Notes: generated from the letters alone by a model not told the origin. A stretch of DNA of 64,000 nt from Tricholoma matsutake (GCA_026075535.2 AP026545.1:6448001-6512000), one strand, 5' to 3'; counted from the stretch's first letter, positions 20,060 to 31,520 are shown. A program made the numbers and translations.

Positions 20060-22170
20060 TTCTTGTTGGTGGAGTAGTGTGGTCCACCACATGCATAGCA
20101 AGTCAGCTTCTTGCTATAGTCATGATATCTTGACCTATCATGCTTGTAGGGGTGGTCACTGGACTGAGCATTGGATCAGTCTGCATTTTGATCCTTTTCC
20201 TTCAACAATTTAATTGAAGAGCTAGTGCCCTTCGATCTTGTCAAATCTATTGCACACTTCTTTTCCTTGAAGTGTTTTGTCATTCTCCCAATGTTCTCTG
20301 CCTCCTGGGCAAAGAACAATATTTCCTTCATGGAGGCGGTCTCTACAGTGCAGCCTTTATCCAAGATAAAGGTTATAATGTTCACTGGTAATCTGGTCAC
20401 CAGTTGTGACCAGAAAGTGAACACATCTGGAGCTTCTATCATCCTGTTAGCATAACACTCCAGCTTGTAGTAGTAGCTCATGATGCTATCCTCAGTGTCA
20501 TACTCAACTTTCCAGAATTTATCCAATGCATCATGCATCAAATTATCATGGGTGAACCAGTCATAAAGACCAGTTATCACATCTTTGAAAGTCCAGTGTG
20601 TGGGTTGACAGTAGGCACCATTGACATTGTCCTCAAACCAGGAAAGTGTGTTGTCCTCTAGGAACATCGTGGTGAATTCTATTCAATCAGAGTCATTCTC
20701 TGGTCTGCAGATCTTGTTCACCTTCAACCATTGAAGTAAACTGTTGAGCCAATGCTCAAACACCTCAGTGTCCTGGTTCCTGCCATACTTTGGTGGGTTT
20801 GGAACCCAAGGTCCATTCTTGCCTCCAATGACAGGGGTATCACATAAAACAGAGACTTTGCTGTCTATCTGTTGGTGAAATTTGGCATGCATGGCCCTCA
20901 AATATTTTGAAGACCTGCGAGGTCCCTTTTCTCTATATGAGTTGGCACCTCTGGTATGAGATTGCCTGTGCATGGTCTCTCTGTATGACTTGGTAGTCAC
21001 ACTTCCAAACCTGTCTCAATAGGAAAGTGACCTTCCTGCTCTTCATTGGACATCCAGCAAAGTTGGAATTACAGATACCTCATCAGTGGATGAGGGATGC
21101 TTAGATCCACCCTTACCATGGGACAGGTTGTAGGATGAATTACCATCACTGCTACTGTAATCTCTGGGGTTGTTGCCTCCTGGAGCATCCTTGTAATCTG
21201 CATGACTCTGTGCAGGTTTATTGGGTGAGCCAGAAGACCTATTCTCATGATGGGCATTGCAAAATTGGGGGTCCTTATTTTCCCAGGGACTCCCATCCTT
21301 GCCAAACCTGATCCCTTGATCAGGAATATTGGTGGACAGGCCATCTTGGAGATTGCCATCATGCACTCATTCCAGCACGATTCTGTTTGTAGCATTGTAA
21401 TGTACCCTCTTCTTTGAGGGTACCTCTGAACCCACATCAGAGGATTCTCTATGTGTACAGGTGTCTGAGCATGCCTGTATGGATAGTTGTCTGACAACTC
21501 TTTTGGTTGTTGCAGCAAAGTATATGAATCAAAATTTAATATGTCTTTGCAATGTAGAGCATAGATCTCATTGGCAATCTGTGTATAATGTGTCCAAGGG
21601 TTTTCTTCCCCTTTGGTGCCAATCAGTTGATTTTCTTCCTTGACTGTCTTCTTTTCTTCTCTCCTAATCCACCATGTGTCTTCCAACATTGGTGTTGCTG
21701 GCACTGATGTGCATGGCAACTCATTCCATTTTGGAGAAAGATTTCAGGGCATCATCAGCTCCTGAACAGACTAAATTCCTGGGAGCAGTCTCTCAGTAGT
21801 AATCTCTGGGCCTATAGGTCCCAGAGGGGAAAGCAATTTTTGTCCCAGAGGTGTCTCTGAGCTGTGTCAGCCTTGTTCTTGACTATCCCTCAGTGAAGTT
21901 GATCTTTTTGATCCACCTTCACTTTCATAGTTGTCAATGGTTGCACATCGATCATGCAGTCCTAAAAGTGACAGTGCCAACTCTCTCAACTTGTCTTGAT
22001 GTGAATCGAATGGCTGCGTCACTATAGATGGATACTGATCAATTCTTGAAGTGCCTGTGGGCCATTGGACTAGGATTGTTCTGATTCTTATGCTTTGACC
22101 TGGTCTTCAAGGTCATTGCAGCGGTCACTGAGGTCAATGAGGTTGAAAAAAAAATTCTGGAGTATGGTTG
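20060..22170 (-). pseudogene. Gypsy Gag relic with capsid region and zinc knuckle
   Basis: Read from 22170 downward on the minus strand, broken frames give an N-terminal region, a basic RS-rich stretch, then PPKYGRNQDTEVFEHWLN and LSWFEDNVNGAYC. These are followed by WTFKDVITGLYDWF with FWKVEYDTEDS (the capsid domain), and finally CYACGGPHYSTNKKCPKY near 20105, a zinc knuckle of the form CX2CX3HX5C. Several stops interrupt it. It belongs with the protease and Pol fragments downstream (18395-19707). Confidence 0.7.
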
Positions 22171-23097
22171 CTATATTGCAGTCCTTTGCAGATTGCGATG
22201 GGAAGTTTTCTCCTTCATGGGAGAAGTTCAGCATCAAATTTTGATGATGTTCCCTGATGGCACAAAGTCAAGCTTAAACTCTATCTGAGTTTGAGTGTTC
22301 AAAAAAGTGTTGTGAGCTGTAAGGGATCTATTAAAAATCACATGGCACAGAACACAAATAATGTATATAATGTTTATGCCTAATGTGATAGTAAAAAAGA
22401 TTAAACTACATTGCACAAGACTGGTCCTATATCGGGACCAGTCAAGGTCTACATCAAGAAATTATAATATATATACAAAGGGCACATCAGGAAAACTGCA
22501 ACCTGTATGGAAGTGTATGGCTAGTGTGGTGCCATGCAAACCATACACTGCCATACTGCCACATTTTGATGTGGCACCAAAAAGTCTTTTGTGATGCCTG
22601 TAGAAAATCAAACTAGAATATACAAGAGTAAACCCAGTCCTTGTATAAGTGACTGTATACAACAGGACTGTACCTAGAATATACAAGAGTAAACTAAGGT
22701 ACAGTAAGTGTTCTGTGGAATGGGAGTATAGTGCAATGCTCACCTCAGTCCTTGTATAAGCGACTGAGGTGACTGTGTATCTATCTACCTCTATGTATCA
22801 CAGGTTGCAGTGACTGGTGGTGATGTCTCGTGATCAGCAGTGACCCCACATGAGATGTTCCCACCCCGCCAAGTGGTGTCACTGGGTCACCTCTAAGTCA
22901 CCTCTGGTGACCTTTGCTGTTTGTCATCTTCTTTTTCTGGGCCACATGTGCTCTATGTGTCTTTCTGTGACTTGTCTTCCTCTTTTCTATCTTCTGTGAA
23001 TGTGAACCGGGGGTGCTAAGATTGCGAGAATGCTACAAGAATGTAGGGTTGTGTTTCACATTCCAAGCTTAGGGTGAGTCATGAAGATACCATCTTT
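22171..23097. repeat. Probable LTR or leader region of the second Gypsy relic, with direct repeats
   Basis: TAGAATATACAAGAGTAAAC occurs at about 22613 and again at about 22675, and CAGTCCTTGTATAAGTGACTG at about 22637 has a near copy at about 22746. Such promoter-type duplications are common in LTRs, and the position fits the upstream end of the minus-strand Gypsy relic. I could not place TG...CA borders or a primer site with confidence. From 22850 to 23097 nothing further is recognised. Confidence 0.35.
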
Positions 23098-23600
23098 GCA
23101 ACTGACTGTTCATACAGAGTTTATACAGCCCCATTCAATGGCCCAATGAGTCAGCCTCTGCAAATGCCAGCCTCACAACACCATTACAACCTCACCTCCA
23201 ACCGCTGGTGCATAGTTAAGACACCTGGTGGCAAACACCAACCTTACAACTCCACCTCCAACTGCTGGTGCAAACACCAATTCTATTGATGGCCCAATGA
23301 GTCACCCTCCACAAACACTGACCTCACAACCCCATTACAACACCACCTCCAACCGCCAGCAAATAGTTAAGATGCCTGGTGGCAAACACCAACCCTACAA
23401 CACCAACTGCTGGCACAAACACCAATTCTATTGATGGCCCAACGAGTCACCCTCTGCCACCACACCACTCTACAAATGCAGACCATACAACACCACCTCC
23501 AATCATCCATACAACACCACCTCTGATCATTCATACAACACCACCTCTGATCATCCATACAACACCACCTCCAATTGCCAACGCATAGTAAAGATGCCTG
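23098..23600. repeat. Tandem repeats (about 150 bp x 2-3, then about 30 bp x 4)
   Basis: Units share GATGGCCCAATGAGTCA(C/G)CCTC, CAACACCACCTCCAACCGC and AAGATGCCTGGTGGCAAACACCAAC (given here in parts). From about 23480 a shorter unit, CATACAACACCACCTCTGATCAT, is repeated four times. The open frames that cross it simply follow the repeat and are threonine/proline-rich or serine-rich. No gene is proposed. Confidence 0.7.
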
Positions 23601-24300
23601 GCTGCAAGCTTGTCTACCACCACTGTAAACCCAAATGTGGCTGTTCATACGCACTCTCACTTGCTTCTCGATCAACTGTGAGACTTATTTTCTATGTAGC
23701 AGTCTTCAGGCATCCCTCATTGAGATGGTGAAGAAGCTGGGTAATTTTTGGACTTGGGGTCAAATATCTCTTGTGATGCTATTCTACCTAAATTTGTTTT
23801 TGTTGGACTATCAATTTGAACTAGCCTATTAGTTGCAGTTATACTTCTTTTGTCAAGCATTGTAGTATATACTCAGTAGATAGTACAAGAAATAACTAGA
23901 CAGTTTAACAGCTAATTACATATGTAGAGGAAGAAATGAGATTGTTTGTTCATGATACAATGAATTACCAATCGCGAGTGGCTTCGGATTAATAGCCTGT
24001 CAGATCAACATCTTCAATCTGAGCATTTCTGCCACTAGTGCTGGCCTTGTTAGACCAGATCATATCATCCTGGGTCAAGTCAATGGTATCTAGCTGTTGC
24101 AGAGAGTGCATCTTTGCAGGACTCGGAGTAGGGTTCTGAGTTGAACTTGGAATTAGTACTTGACTGTATAGTGTTGGAACCTACTTACAGCATGCAGCCG
24201 ATCCTCCAAAGTCACAAGTCCTACAGAACGAGTCAAGGATTGTGGGACCCATAGATTGATGGAAGTTGAGGGGTTGTTTTCAGGTGGTACAATGCAACCC
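23601..24300. other. Unassigned sequence
   Basis: No recognisable gene, repeat or element end. AT-rich up to 23960, then mixed composition leading into the XPG-like relic on the minus strand. Confidence 0.35.
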
Positions 24301-25700
24301 ATCAAATGAATGAAGTCACTGATGGTGACTGTGAGTCTCTAGTATGTGAAGGTGGTCCCATTACTTGACTGGACTGTGCAAGGTTTGGGTGAGATCTTTA
24401 GCACATGAGTTTGGGTGTTGGGTGTAGTGAGGTTGTGTTCAATGTCATCAAAGAGAACAAGTGGCTCAAACAACCACACAATATAAGTAGATTGCTGTGA
24501 AATCAAGTGGAGAGCTTGCATCCTGAGCAAAACATGCAGCATATGACCCCACCCCAAAGCACATTCTCGAACCTTTTCAGAAGGGCTGCCAGATCTGACC
24601 ATCCCAAGTGCTGCTGGCAAAATGCGGTAATTTCATGGATCACTGGCTCATGGAGCTTCCAAGATGGGGCAACCCTGTCTCTCACATGCACATCTAATCC
24701 TACAGTAAAAGATGTTTTTGGGTGTAGATATAGATTGAGAACATCAACATTTGGAAAGGCAGAAACTTTCAATTTTGAGGCCCAGACTGCTATGACATGG
24801 GAGGAAGCCACATGAGTTTGTTGACAACTCAAGGTGCATCTGAGCTTGCCATGCACCGAGAAACATCTGAAAGGAATCATTGTCAGGTAGAGCATTGGCA
24901 GCTGTAAGCAATGCATCTCCAAAGCCACATTTTGCTAAGCCATGTGTGGTTGATGCTCCATAGCCCGAAATTCCAGAGTCATAATCACTGCCTGCCATCA
25001 GTGCCACAAGGAGAAGGCCACCAGGTGTGAGTGCAACTGTGTCAATGTTTTCTATGGCTTCTGAAGAATAGATTGAGACTTTATCACCGCCAAGGCCATT
25101 ACCCTGCTTGCTCATGGAACTAGGGGTCTGTCAATAATGACTGCCACTGAAGCAACTTAGTTCTTCACACCTGGATCTGATCACACACTTTGCACCAAAC
25201 ATGAATGTGTCACTGTCATTGGTAATGATTGTGTCAATGATCCCAAGCTGGTTCAGCATTGCCAGTTCCACCTCAGCCTCTCCTGGTGCCTATGGCATGT
25301 ATAGTCAGACTTGGAGGGCAGGATGGCAGATAATAATTGTTCTTACCTCATGAATATAGAATCCAAAAGTGGTGATAAGGAACTTGAGGTGAGAGATTAC
25401 CCAAAGTGGTGTATTGCAAACATCCTTGCTGCGCTTCATAGGTGGACATCCAGGACCATCAAAAACAAAGATCAATGTGGCAGGAATCTTGAGAAATCTG
25501 CAGAACTTGAAGAACATCCTTTGTAGTTCTGGGTTTTCCCCTTGCTGTGTATGAAGGCCAGATTTCTGAGCAGATGCTGTCTGTCTTGTTAGAGAACTGG
25601 TTTAAGTTTGAAGTGAGGCATATCACACCTGATATCAACACCAATCACGAGAGTGCATGCATTATGTGCATTGCGCTCAAACCCTTTGACCGTTGATGAT
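24301..25700 (-). pseudogene. XPG/GEN1-type nuclease relic
   Basis: Minus-strand blocks, in order: a GVDIR-like N-terminal strand (about 25640), LIFVFDGPGCPPMKRSKDV (about 25430), then GGLLLVALMAGSDYDSGI with GYGASTTHGLAKCGFGDALL (about 25040-24930), and a C-terminal region with PSWKLHEPVI. The GSDYD.G block is the start of the XPG helix-turn-helix, and FDGPG.P..KR is the usual N-domain signature. Stops and frameshifts separate the blocks, and several acidic active-site positions fall in broken stretches. XPG-like genes are multi-copy in mushroom genomes, and XPG domains also occur in Academ DNA transposons. Either origin is possible. Confidence 0.6.
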
Positions 25701-27130
25701 GCTCAACCCAGAAACCCAAACAAAACCTACTAAATGGCTTTGGATGGTATAACACAAGTCAGAGGAAGGATGCGAGGCCCTCTAGATGTCACCTGTCAGA
25801 TCAACCATCAAATAGTCATAAAAGGACTGCTTGTCGAAGCAATTTGAAGCTAAAAGAATGTGTTTTGAGGTTTTTTGAGGTTTTTCAACAAATTTTGTGG
25901 CTAGATCGATGAATTCGGAGTGTGCAAATATGTTTGGATGCAAGATCAGGGGACTAGACAAGTAATAGAAGTGAAGCAAAAGTGAATTGAGGGAAATGAG
26001 AGTGAAATAGCATAATGTGAAGATTTTCGAAGATTTTTGAAGACGTTTAGCATAAAACACCAGACTTCGGACTGAATAAGACTAAACTGAACTCTCAAAT
26101 CACTGTGATCTGGGAGGAAGATGACGACTTTCCTTTTTTTTCTTTGTATCTAGTACATCTTTTTATATAAAATAAAGAAACTACCTAAAAAGGCTAGAGA
26201 ACATGAGGCAAACATGTGGAAAACTCAAGGCAAAAGACAATAGAAGTATATCAGAACAATAAAGCAAGACTAGAAAGGGTGAATATAACACATGATGAAG
26301 AAATAATAAGAAAGAATAGCTAAAAGTGGACTGTCCTTGTTATAAATTGCATAAAACATCGGAAACTGCTTTGAGCGGATTGTATGCATGCACATGCAGT
26401 CAAAATGTGTTTGATATACTCGAGATAGTGTCCCATGTGTCCAGCATGTGTCCGAAGATCGTTCAAATAGGAAATACTGTGTCCAAAGATGTTTTTTGAG
26501 GTTCAAGGTTTTTCAAAGATTTTTGAAGTTTCTTCAGACTTTGTTCGTGGCCCGAAATTGGTGCGATATTGCTCGAGACTGGTTCAGAAATCATCAATGA
26601 TGTTCCAAGTGTATATTCTGAGCTGTCTGAAGGTTGGGGAAATTGTATTACAGTGGCCGAAGGCATGCAAAGAATTTTGAGGTGTTGCGAAGAATTTCAA
26701 AGCATTTTCATGACTTTGTAGAGTTTCATAGAGGTTTGCAGAACTTCAGAGGGGTTCATATGGGTTTGTAGAGCTTTGTAGAGGTCTGTAGAACTTCATA
26801 GAGCTTTGACAATGATCGTAGATGTGTTTTCCAAGCTTGAATAACAAGGTGGACCTATCACCATTGCCAATCTCATCAGGGACTGTGTTTCTGCTGCTGG
26901 CCCAATTATCTGTCATTGTTGTCAAAGCAGTCAAGACTCAATGATCCACAAGTTGAACAGAGCCCAAAAGATGTAACTGACCTCCCATAGCCTGTTGATG
27001 CCCATGTCACAAGGTAAAGATTGGGAGAGACCAATAGTGAGACATCACCTTGCTGTATCTATTTTGGTGCTTATCCTGGCAAGTACTGTGCATAGAAATG
27101 CTTTGTTAATTGAAACCTACATTAACTAAA
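25701..27130. other. Unassigned; minisatellite-like patch at 26640-26820
   Basis: No gene is recognised. At about 26640-26820 the words TTTGTAGAG, TTCATAGAG, GAACTTCAGAG and GGTTTGTAGAGCTTTG recur in a loose tandem array with about 20-bp spacing. GAGGTTTTTTGAGGTTTTTCAA-like words occur at about 25865 and again at about 26500. The rest is AT-rich. Confidence 0.4.
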
Positions 27131-28640
27131 CTAAGAGAAGGATTCTGCCACTTGGAGAACTTCAGTAAGACCCACACCACCCTTAGCTGTAAGATAATCA
27201 CAGAATGCACGACAGCCCATCCTGCCCTCATATTGCTCACGTAGGAAGTGTAATGCATGCACAGTATCCCAGTGGTGTTTCTTCAATAAGCACTCAACCA
27301 GATCCACCACCTTGCTTTGTTGCCCGGCCTCTGTCTTAAGTGTTCTTTTATTCTGCTTCTACTTTGCACCCCATGCAGTGTTGAGATCATGCACCAAAAT
27401 ATATCCATTGAGACCCTCATCATGTTCCTTCTATATGTCCATGATCTTGAAGACAGGTTGAAACTGGTAGAATGGGAGCCATGTGAGTAGGTGCTCAACC
27501 CACTCTGGGGTGTGCTTTCGAAGCTTTGCATCACCAAACCGAGTGACAAGGGTACCCCAGACCTCATCTTAACAGTGCAGCGACATGACCTGCTGTGCTG
27601 GTTCAGCTGCCATTGAAATCAATGCTTCAGGTGCAAGAGTCCCCAAAGCACCCAGGAGAGAAGAGAGGATTGAATTGATAGTATTACTGATGTTCATGGA
27701 TGGTAGTGATATTGCTTGATGTGAGTCAACATTAGAATTCAAAACCATTGGATAAGTATGCATAGTGATAGGACTTGGAGTTTGCATTTCAGTAGTAGGC
27801 AGTGCAAGTGAAGGTAGAGGTTGGGGAGTGTACATGGGAGGAGGAGGAGGAAGAGGAGGAGGAAGAGGAGGAGGGGTAGAAACAGCTGCAAAATAGAGAG
27901 TGGTTAATGAAAGATGAGAACATGACAGATTGGTAACTTACTTGAATATTCCCTTTATTGATATGTTTGACAGCCAGCAAGTTGGTTAATAGCGGTCGAC
28001 ATCTGCAGTACACTGTCTTGCAAAGCATCAAAGCATGCCTTGTTTTTGTCATTGGCCTTTCTATTCTGAAGCTGGACAGCAGTGACAGCTCCCTGAAGAC
28101 CCATAACTAGATTTTAGGAAAGGTTTTTAAAGGTGGTGCAAGCTTCTTCTTCAATCTCTTTGATTTGAGCAACTGATGTTTGAGTGAAGTCATGAAAGAT
28201 GGGGGAACAGAAAGGTGGGTAGTGGAACATGTTGTCATCAGGGTACATTGTGTAGAGAACCACCGCATCTTGGAGCAGGACAGTATGGAACCAGATCAGG
28301 ACCTCCAGGAAATTACGGAGGGCAACATCTTGCACAAACTGGTAGTTGCATTGATGAGCAGCAAGGGCCATGAGCTCAGCTTCAACCCAGGGGAACAACT
28401 GGGCCAGAAGGGCAGGAGGAGGAGCTGTAAAAGTAGATGAGTAAGAAATGCCCAAAAAAAAAAACATTTCTTAACACTGACTGAGGTGAGAGCAAGGAAC
28501 GAAAATAAGAATCTTGTCTGTTGGCATTGAACATCACAGCACCCAGAAGAGCATCAACAGGCAGTGCCGGTGATAGGTTGTCTCCTCGGCTCAAAGGCTG
28601 ATTCACCATTTCAACCACATTCTAAACACATTGGATAACT
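27131..28640 (-). pseudogene. Crypton-type relic with GCR1_C-like C-terminal domain
   Basis: Minus-strand pieces: PLSRGDNLSPALPVDALLGA (about 28600), then after a likely intron LLAQLFPWVEAELMAL and FHTVLLQDAVVLYTM (about 28400-28280), a helical stretch, a proline-rich spacer, and a C-terminal block DEVWGTLVTRFGDAKLRKHT ... GLNGYILVHDLNTAWGAK ending near 27131. The last block resembles the GCR1_C DNA-binding domain, and the middle resembles Ndc10-like proteins. Both are known to be related to Crypton tyrosine-recombinase transposons. Two in-frame TAG codons stand where Trp is expected (DI*KEHDEG and AK*KQN), and another stop lies near 27960. Family assignment is from memory of motifs and is moderate. 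Confidence 0.4.
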
Positions 28641-29375
28641 CCTATGATGTCCCAGATGCAGCGTGACCCAGTCTATCGATTGTGATATCATATCAACCAC
28701 ATCGAAACATCACCAGCGACATTGATCATACTGAGAAACCACATCGCACAACCTTAGGACTACCTTGAAAGCCCCTAAGATCCCTCTAAACAACCATTGA
28801 ACATCCCCGATCAACCTCGAACAACCACAACTGCGATTGAACATTGTTGACCATCATCAAGCATTATTGATCAATATTGAGAAACTACGAGCGACATCAG
28901 GTGCTGCATTTGTTATCTAAATGGTGGAATACCATGCGCCAGGGAGTATTCCAACTCATGCTCAAACCTGCTGATAATAGGTCAGCCTCGTTCCAAGTCC
29001 CTATCACATACAGAACCCACTGGATGGTTTATTGCGAGACTTAGCGCAGTTTATACACAAAGGACAGTCTCTTTTTAGTTCTATACCCTTTATTACTCCT
29101 TCATCATATGAGATATCTCTTTCTTGTTCGGATTCCAGTCTCCTTTTGGCCTCATGTCTTAACTCATATCTTTTGCCTCATGTTCTACACATGTTTCTTA
29201 TACCATTTTAGGAAGTTTCTTTAAAACATATAAAACTCTGTAGTATCTACTTGGAAATACAAGAAATCATCTTCACCTATTGTCCCGTATAAAGTTCTAA
29301 GAATCAGATCTATCCTCTAAACAATTGAAGCTTCTACGAGTTTTCTCAATCGATGAGACACCTCTACAATCAGTA
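28641..29375. other. Unassigned sequence
   Basis: From 28690 to 28900 CATCGA / ATTGA / ACATTG words recur loosely. From 28950 to 29375 nothing is recognised. No coding region is supported. Confidence 0.35.
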
Positions 29376-29410
29376 CTTTACAGTCCCCCACCTGTCCTAG
29401 TGGACTCCGA

Positions 29411-30249
29411 CCGGATTGACTGGAGTCCAAGTGGAGTCCAAGTGGAGTCCAAGTGGAGTCCAAGTGGAGTCCAAGTGGAGTCCAAGTGGAGTCCAAGTGG
29501 AGTCCAAGTGGAGTCCAAGTGGAGTCCAAGTGGAGTCCAACTGGAGTCCAAGTGGAGTCCAAGTGGAGTCCAACTGGAGTCCAACTGGAGTCCAAGTGGA
29601 GTCCAACTGGAGTCCAACTGGAGTCCAAGTGGAGTCCAACTGGAGTCCAAGTGGAGTCCAAGTGGAGTCCAAGTGGAGTCCAACTGGAGTCCAAGTGGAG
29701 TCCAAGTGGAGTCCAACTGGAGTCCAAGTGGAGTCCAACTGGAGTCCAACTGGAGTCCAAGTGGAGTCCAAGTGGAGTCCAACTGGAGTCCAAGTGGAGT
29801 CCAAGTGGAGTCCAACTGGAGTCCAACTGGAGTCCAAGTGGAGTCCAACTGGAGTCCAACTGGAGTCCAAGTGGAGTCCAAGTGGAGTCCAACTGGAGTC
29901 CAAGTGGAGTCCAAGTGGAGTCCAACTGGAGTCCAAGTGGAGTCCAACTGGAGTCCAAGTGGAGTCCAAGTGGAGTCCAACTGGAGTCCAACTGGAGTCC
30001 GAGTGGAGTCCAACTGGAGTCCAACTGGAGTCCTAGTGGAGTCCAACTGGAGTCCGAGTGGAGTCCAACTGGAGTCCGAGTGGAGTCCAACTGGAGTCCG
30101 AGTGGAGTCCAACTGGAGTCCGAGTGGAGTCCAACTGGAGTCCGAGTGGAGTCCAACTGGAGTCCGAGTGGAGTCCAACTGGAGTCCGAGTGGAGTCCAA
30201 CTGGAGTCCGAGTGGAGTCCAACTGGAGTCCGAGTGGAGTCCAACTGGA
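29411..30249. repeat. 11-bp minisatellite (A(G/C)TGGAGTCCA)n, about 75 units
   Basis: The unit is AGTGGAGTCCA or ACTGGAGTCCA, alternating irregularly. From about 30049 a 22-bp double unit (GTCCGAGTGGAGTCCAACTG + GA) is repeated in near-identical copies, a sign of recent local expansion. Because 11 is not a multiple of 3 and no unit phase makes a stop, long open frames appear in all frames of both strands. These are artefacts. The core TGGAGTCCA is almost palindromic. Confidence 0.95.
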
Positions 30250-30348
30250 ATGCATTTCAACCAAATGATAAGTCAATTAGATATGAGCTCAAAGGACTTC
30301 GGAGTTGGTGAATTTCATAAAGTACCCACAAAATAAATTTGTGTACTG

Positions 30349-30429
30349 CAGGAATTGAACTCAAGACCTCACCATAAGGAATCACATGACAAACCAAACA
30401 AGTGTGCTCAACCACTTGAGCCACAGGAG
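30349..30429 (-). other. tRNA-like module (A and B boxes) inside the TIR element
   Basis: On the minus strand, CTCCTGTGGCTCAAGTGG and TTGAGCA give an A-box and a D-arm-like stem (GCTC/GAGC), and GAGTTCAATTCC gives a B-box about 50 bases on. An acceptor stem is not convincing, so this is not a functional tRNA gene. A second copy with the same order lies at 61431-61507. Confidence 0.5.
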
Positions 30430-30533
30430 ATTTATTAGGGTTCAATATAAGGTTTACTTATGACTCAACTTTTCATATTCTTCGAGGAGGCATTTTTCAA
30501 ACAATTAAGATCAAAAAATTTTAATTAGCCACA

Positions 30534-30724
30534 TCCCTCGTGTAGGACACAAGGGAGTGGGTATAATATAATAATAAACAAAAAAAAACCCCTCTCGCAT
30601 CTTGCAAGAGGGGGGGGATTATTACTATGTACATAAAAAACTAAACCCCTCGCATTCGGTGCGAGGGGGGAGCAGAGATAAATTAAAAATAATAAAGACC
30701 TCCCCACGCAAAATGCGGGGGAGG
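30534..30724. repeat. Array of four C-rich-stem hairpins
   Basis: Stems in order: CCCT-GTGT/ACAC-AGGG (30534-30556), CCCCTCT/AGAGGGG (30589-30614), CCCCTCGC/GCGAGGGG (30645-30667) and CCTCCCC..CGC/GCG..GGGGAGG (30698-30724). They are separated by A/T-rich spacers. A comparable array is at 61605-61754 with different stem sequences. Confidence 0.75.
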
Positions 30725-30810
30725 GGGGTTGGGGGATGCAGTCTGGGGTGGGTGTCATCGCCCACCCCTCCTCACATGCGTCTGTCGCCATAGCAAGCCG
30801 CACCCATCAT

Positions 30811-31220
30811 CCACCCTACGAGCAGAGGCTTGTAGGCGTGGGGATGGGTGCCGTGATCGTCGTACATCCACCCGATGAGCAGGTGCTCATCGGCGTGGGG
30901 TGGGTGTGTTGTCAGTTTTGTGGGTCTCCTAGTTCGGAGGGGTTGGGGGGAATGGTCAGTGATGTGGCATGCAAGGGAGGGGGTAGGTGGGTGCTTACCA
31001 GGTGGGTATCCTGCTCTGCAGGTCTCCCGGTACCCCTCTGCCATCTCCTATCCTTTATCGACACCCTCACATCCTGTTTGGACAGGGAGGAGGGGGCTGG
31101 CATGGGTGTCGTTGGGTCTGGGTCGTTCTGGGTCCTGGTGCTGGTAGGCAGTGTCGTCATCGTCGTCGTCGACTGCACACACTCACGATCCACCCTACGA
31201 GCAGGGGCTCATAGGCATGG
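30811..31220. repeat. Three CAC..GAGC/GCTC..GTG hairpins
   Basis: Hairpins at 30811-30842, 30868-30898 and 31190-31220 share the form CCACCC-NNNGAGC-loop-GCTCNNN-GG-GTGG. The loops are 3-5 bases. Stem bases vary between copies while pairing is mostly kept. Related hairpins occur at 53597-54099 and 61987-62185. The reading frames through this stretch are not proposed as genes. Confidence 0.7.
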
Positions 31221-31230
31221 GGTGGGTGTG

Positions 31231-31520
31231 TTGGCTCGTTTGTGGGTGGTGGTGTCGTTACTAGTAGATTATAACCTAGAAAACTCAAAAAACGAGTTAG
31301 TTAGTTGATAAAAACAAAAACAAAACAAAAAAACTTATGTAGGGCCCAAACGACATGATCTGCATCATTTGGGCCCGCGTTGGCTCGTTTGTGAGTGGTG
31401 GCATCGTTGCCAGTAGATTATAACCTAGAAAACTAAAAAAACAGGTTAGTTAGTTTATAAAAACAAAAAAAAACTTATGTAGGGCCCAAACGACGCGATC
31501 TGCATCGTTTGGGCCCGCAT
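31231..31520. repeat. Two direct copies of a 140-150 bp unit ending in a GGGCCC palindrome
   Basis: Both copies contain TTGGCTCGTTTG, AGATTATAACCTAGAAAACT, a poly-A-rich tract and AAACTTATGTAGGGCCCAAA. They end in perfect or near-perfect hairpins at 31342-31376 and 31482-31516, with the stem GGGCCCAAACGA(C/T) / (G/A)TTTGGGCCC. A related unit is at 62400-62523. The (GTG)n-rich sequence from 31540 to 31680 is low complexity. Confidence 0.7.

Noticed and set aside
23098..23600. CRISPR-like look of regularly spaced repeats
   Set aside because: The units are long, diverged tandem copies without unique spacers, in a eukaryotic genome. This is a satellite-type array.
29317..30336. Long overlapping open frames (up to 328 codons) on both strands
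   Set aside because: They follow an 11-bp minisatellite whose unit lacks stops in any phase. The encoded peptides are simple repeats of the same unit in every frame.
30349..30429. Functional tRNA gene
   Set aside because: A- and B-boxes are present, but no acceptor stem or normal anticodon arm can be formed.
30602..31308. Possible genes at 30.6-31.3 kb (frames up to 190 codons)
   Set aside because: Overlapping frames on both strands are driven by G/T-rich low complexity and hairpin repeats. There is no domain, no intron logic and no family match.
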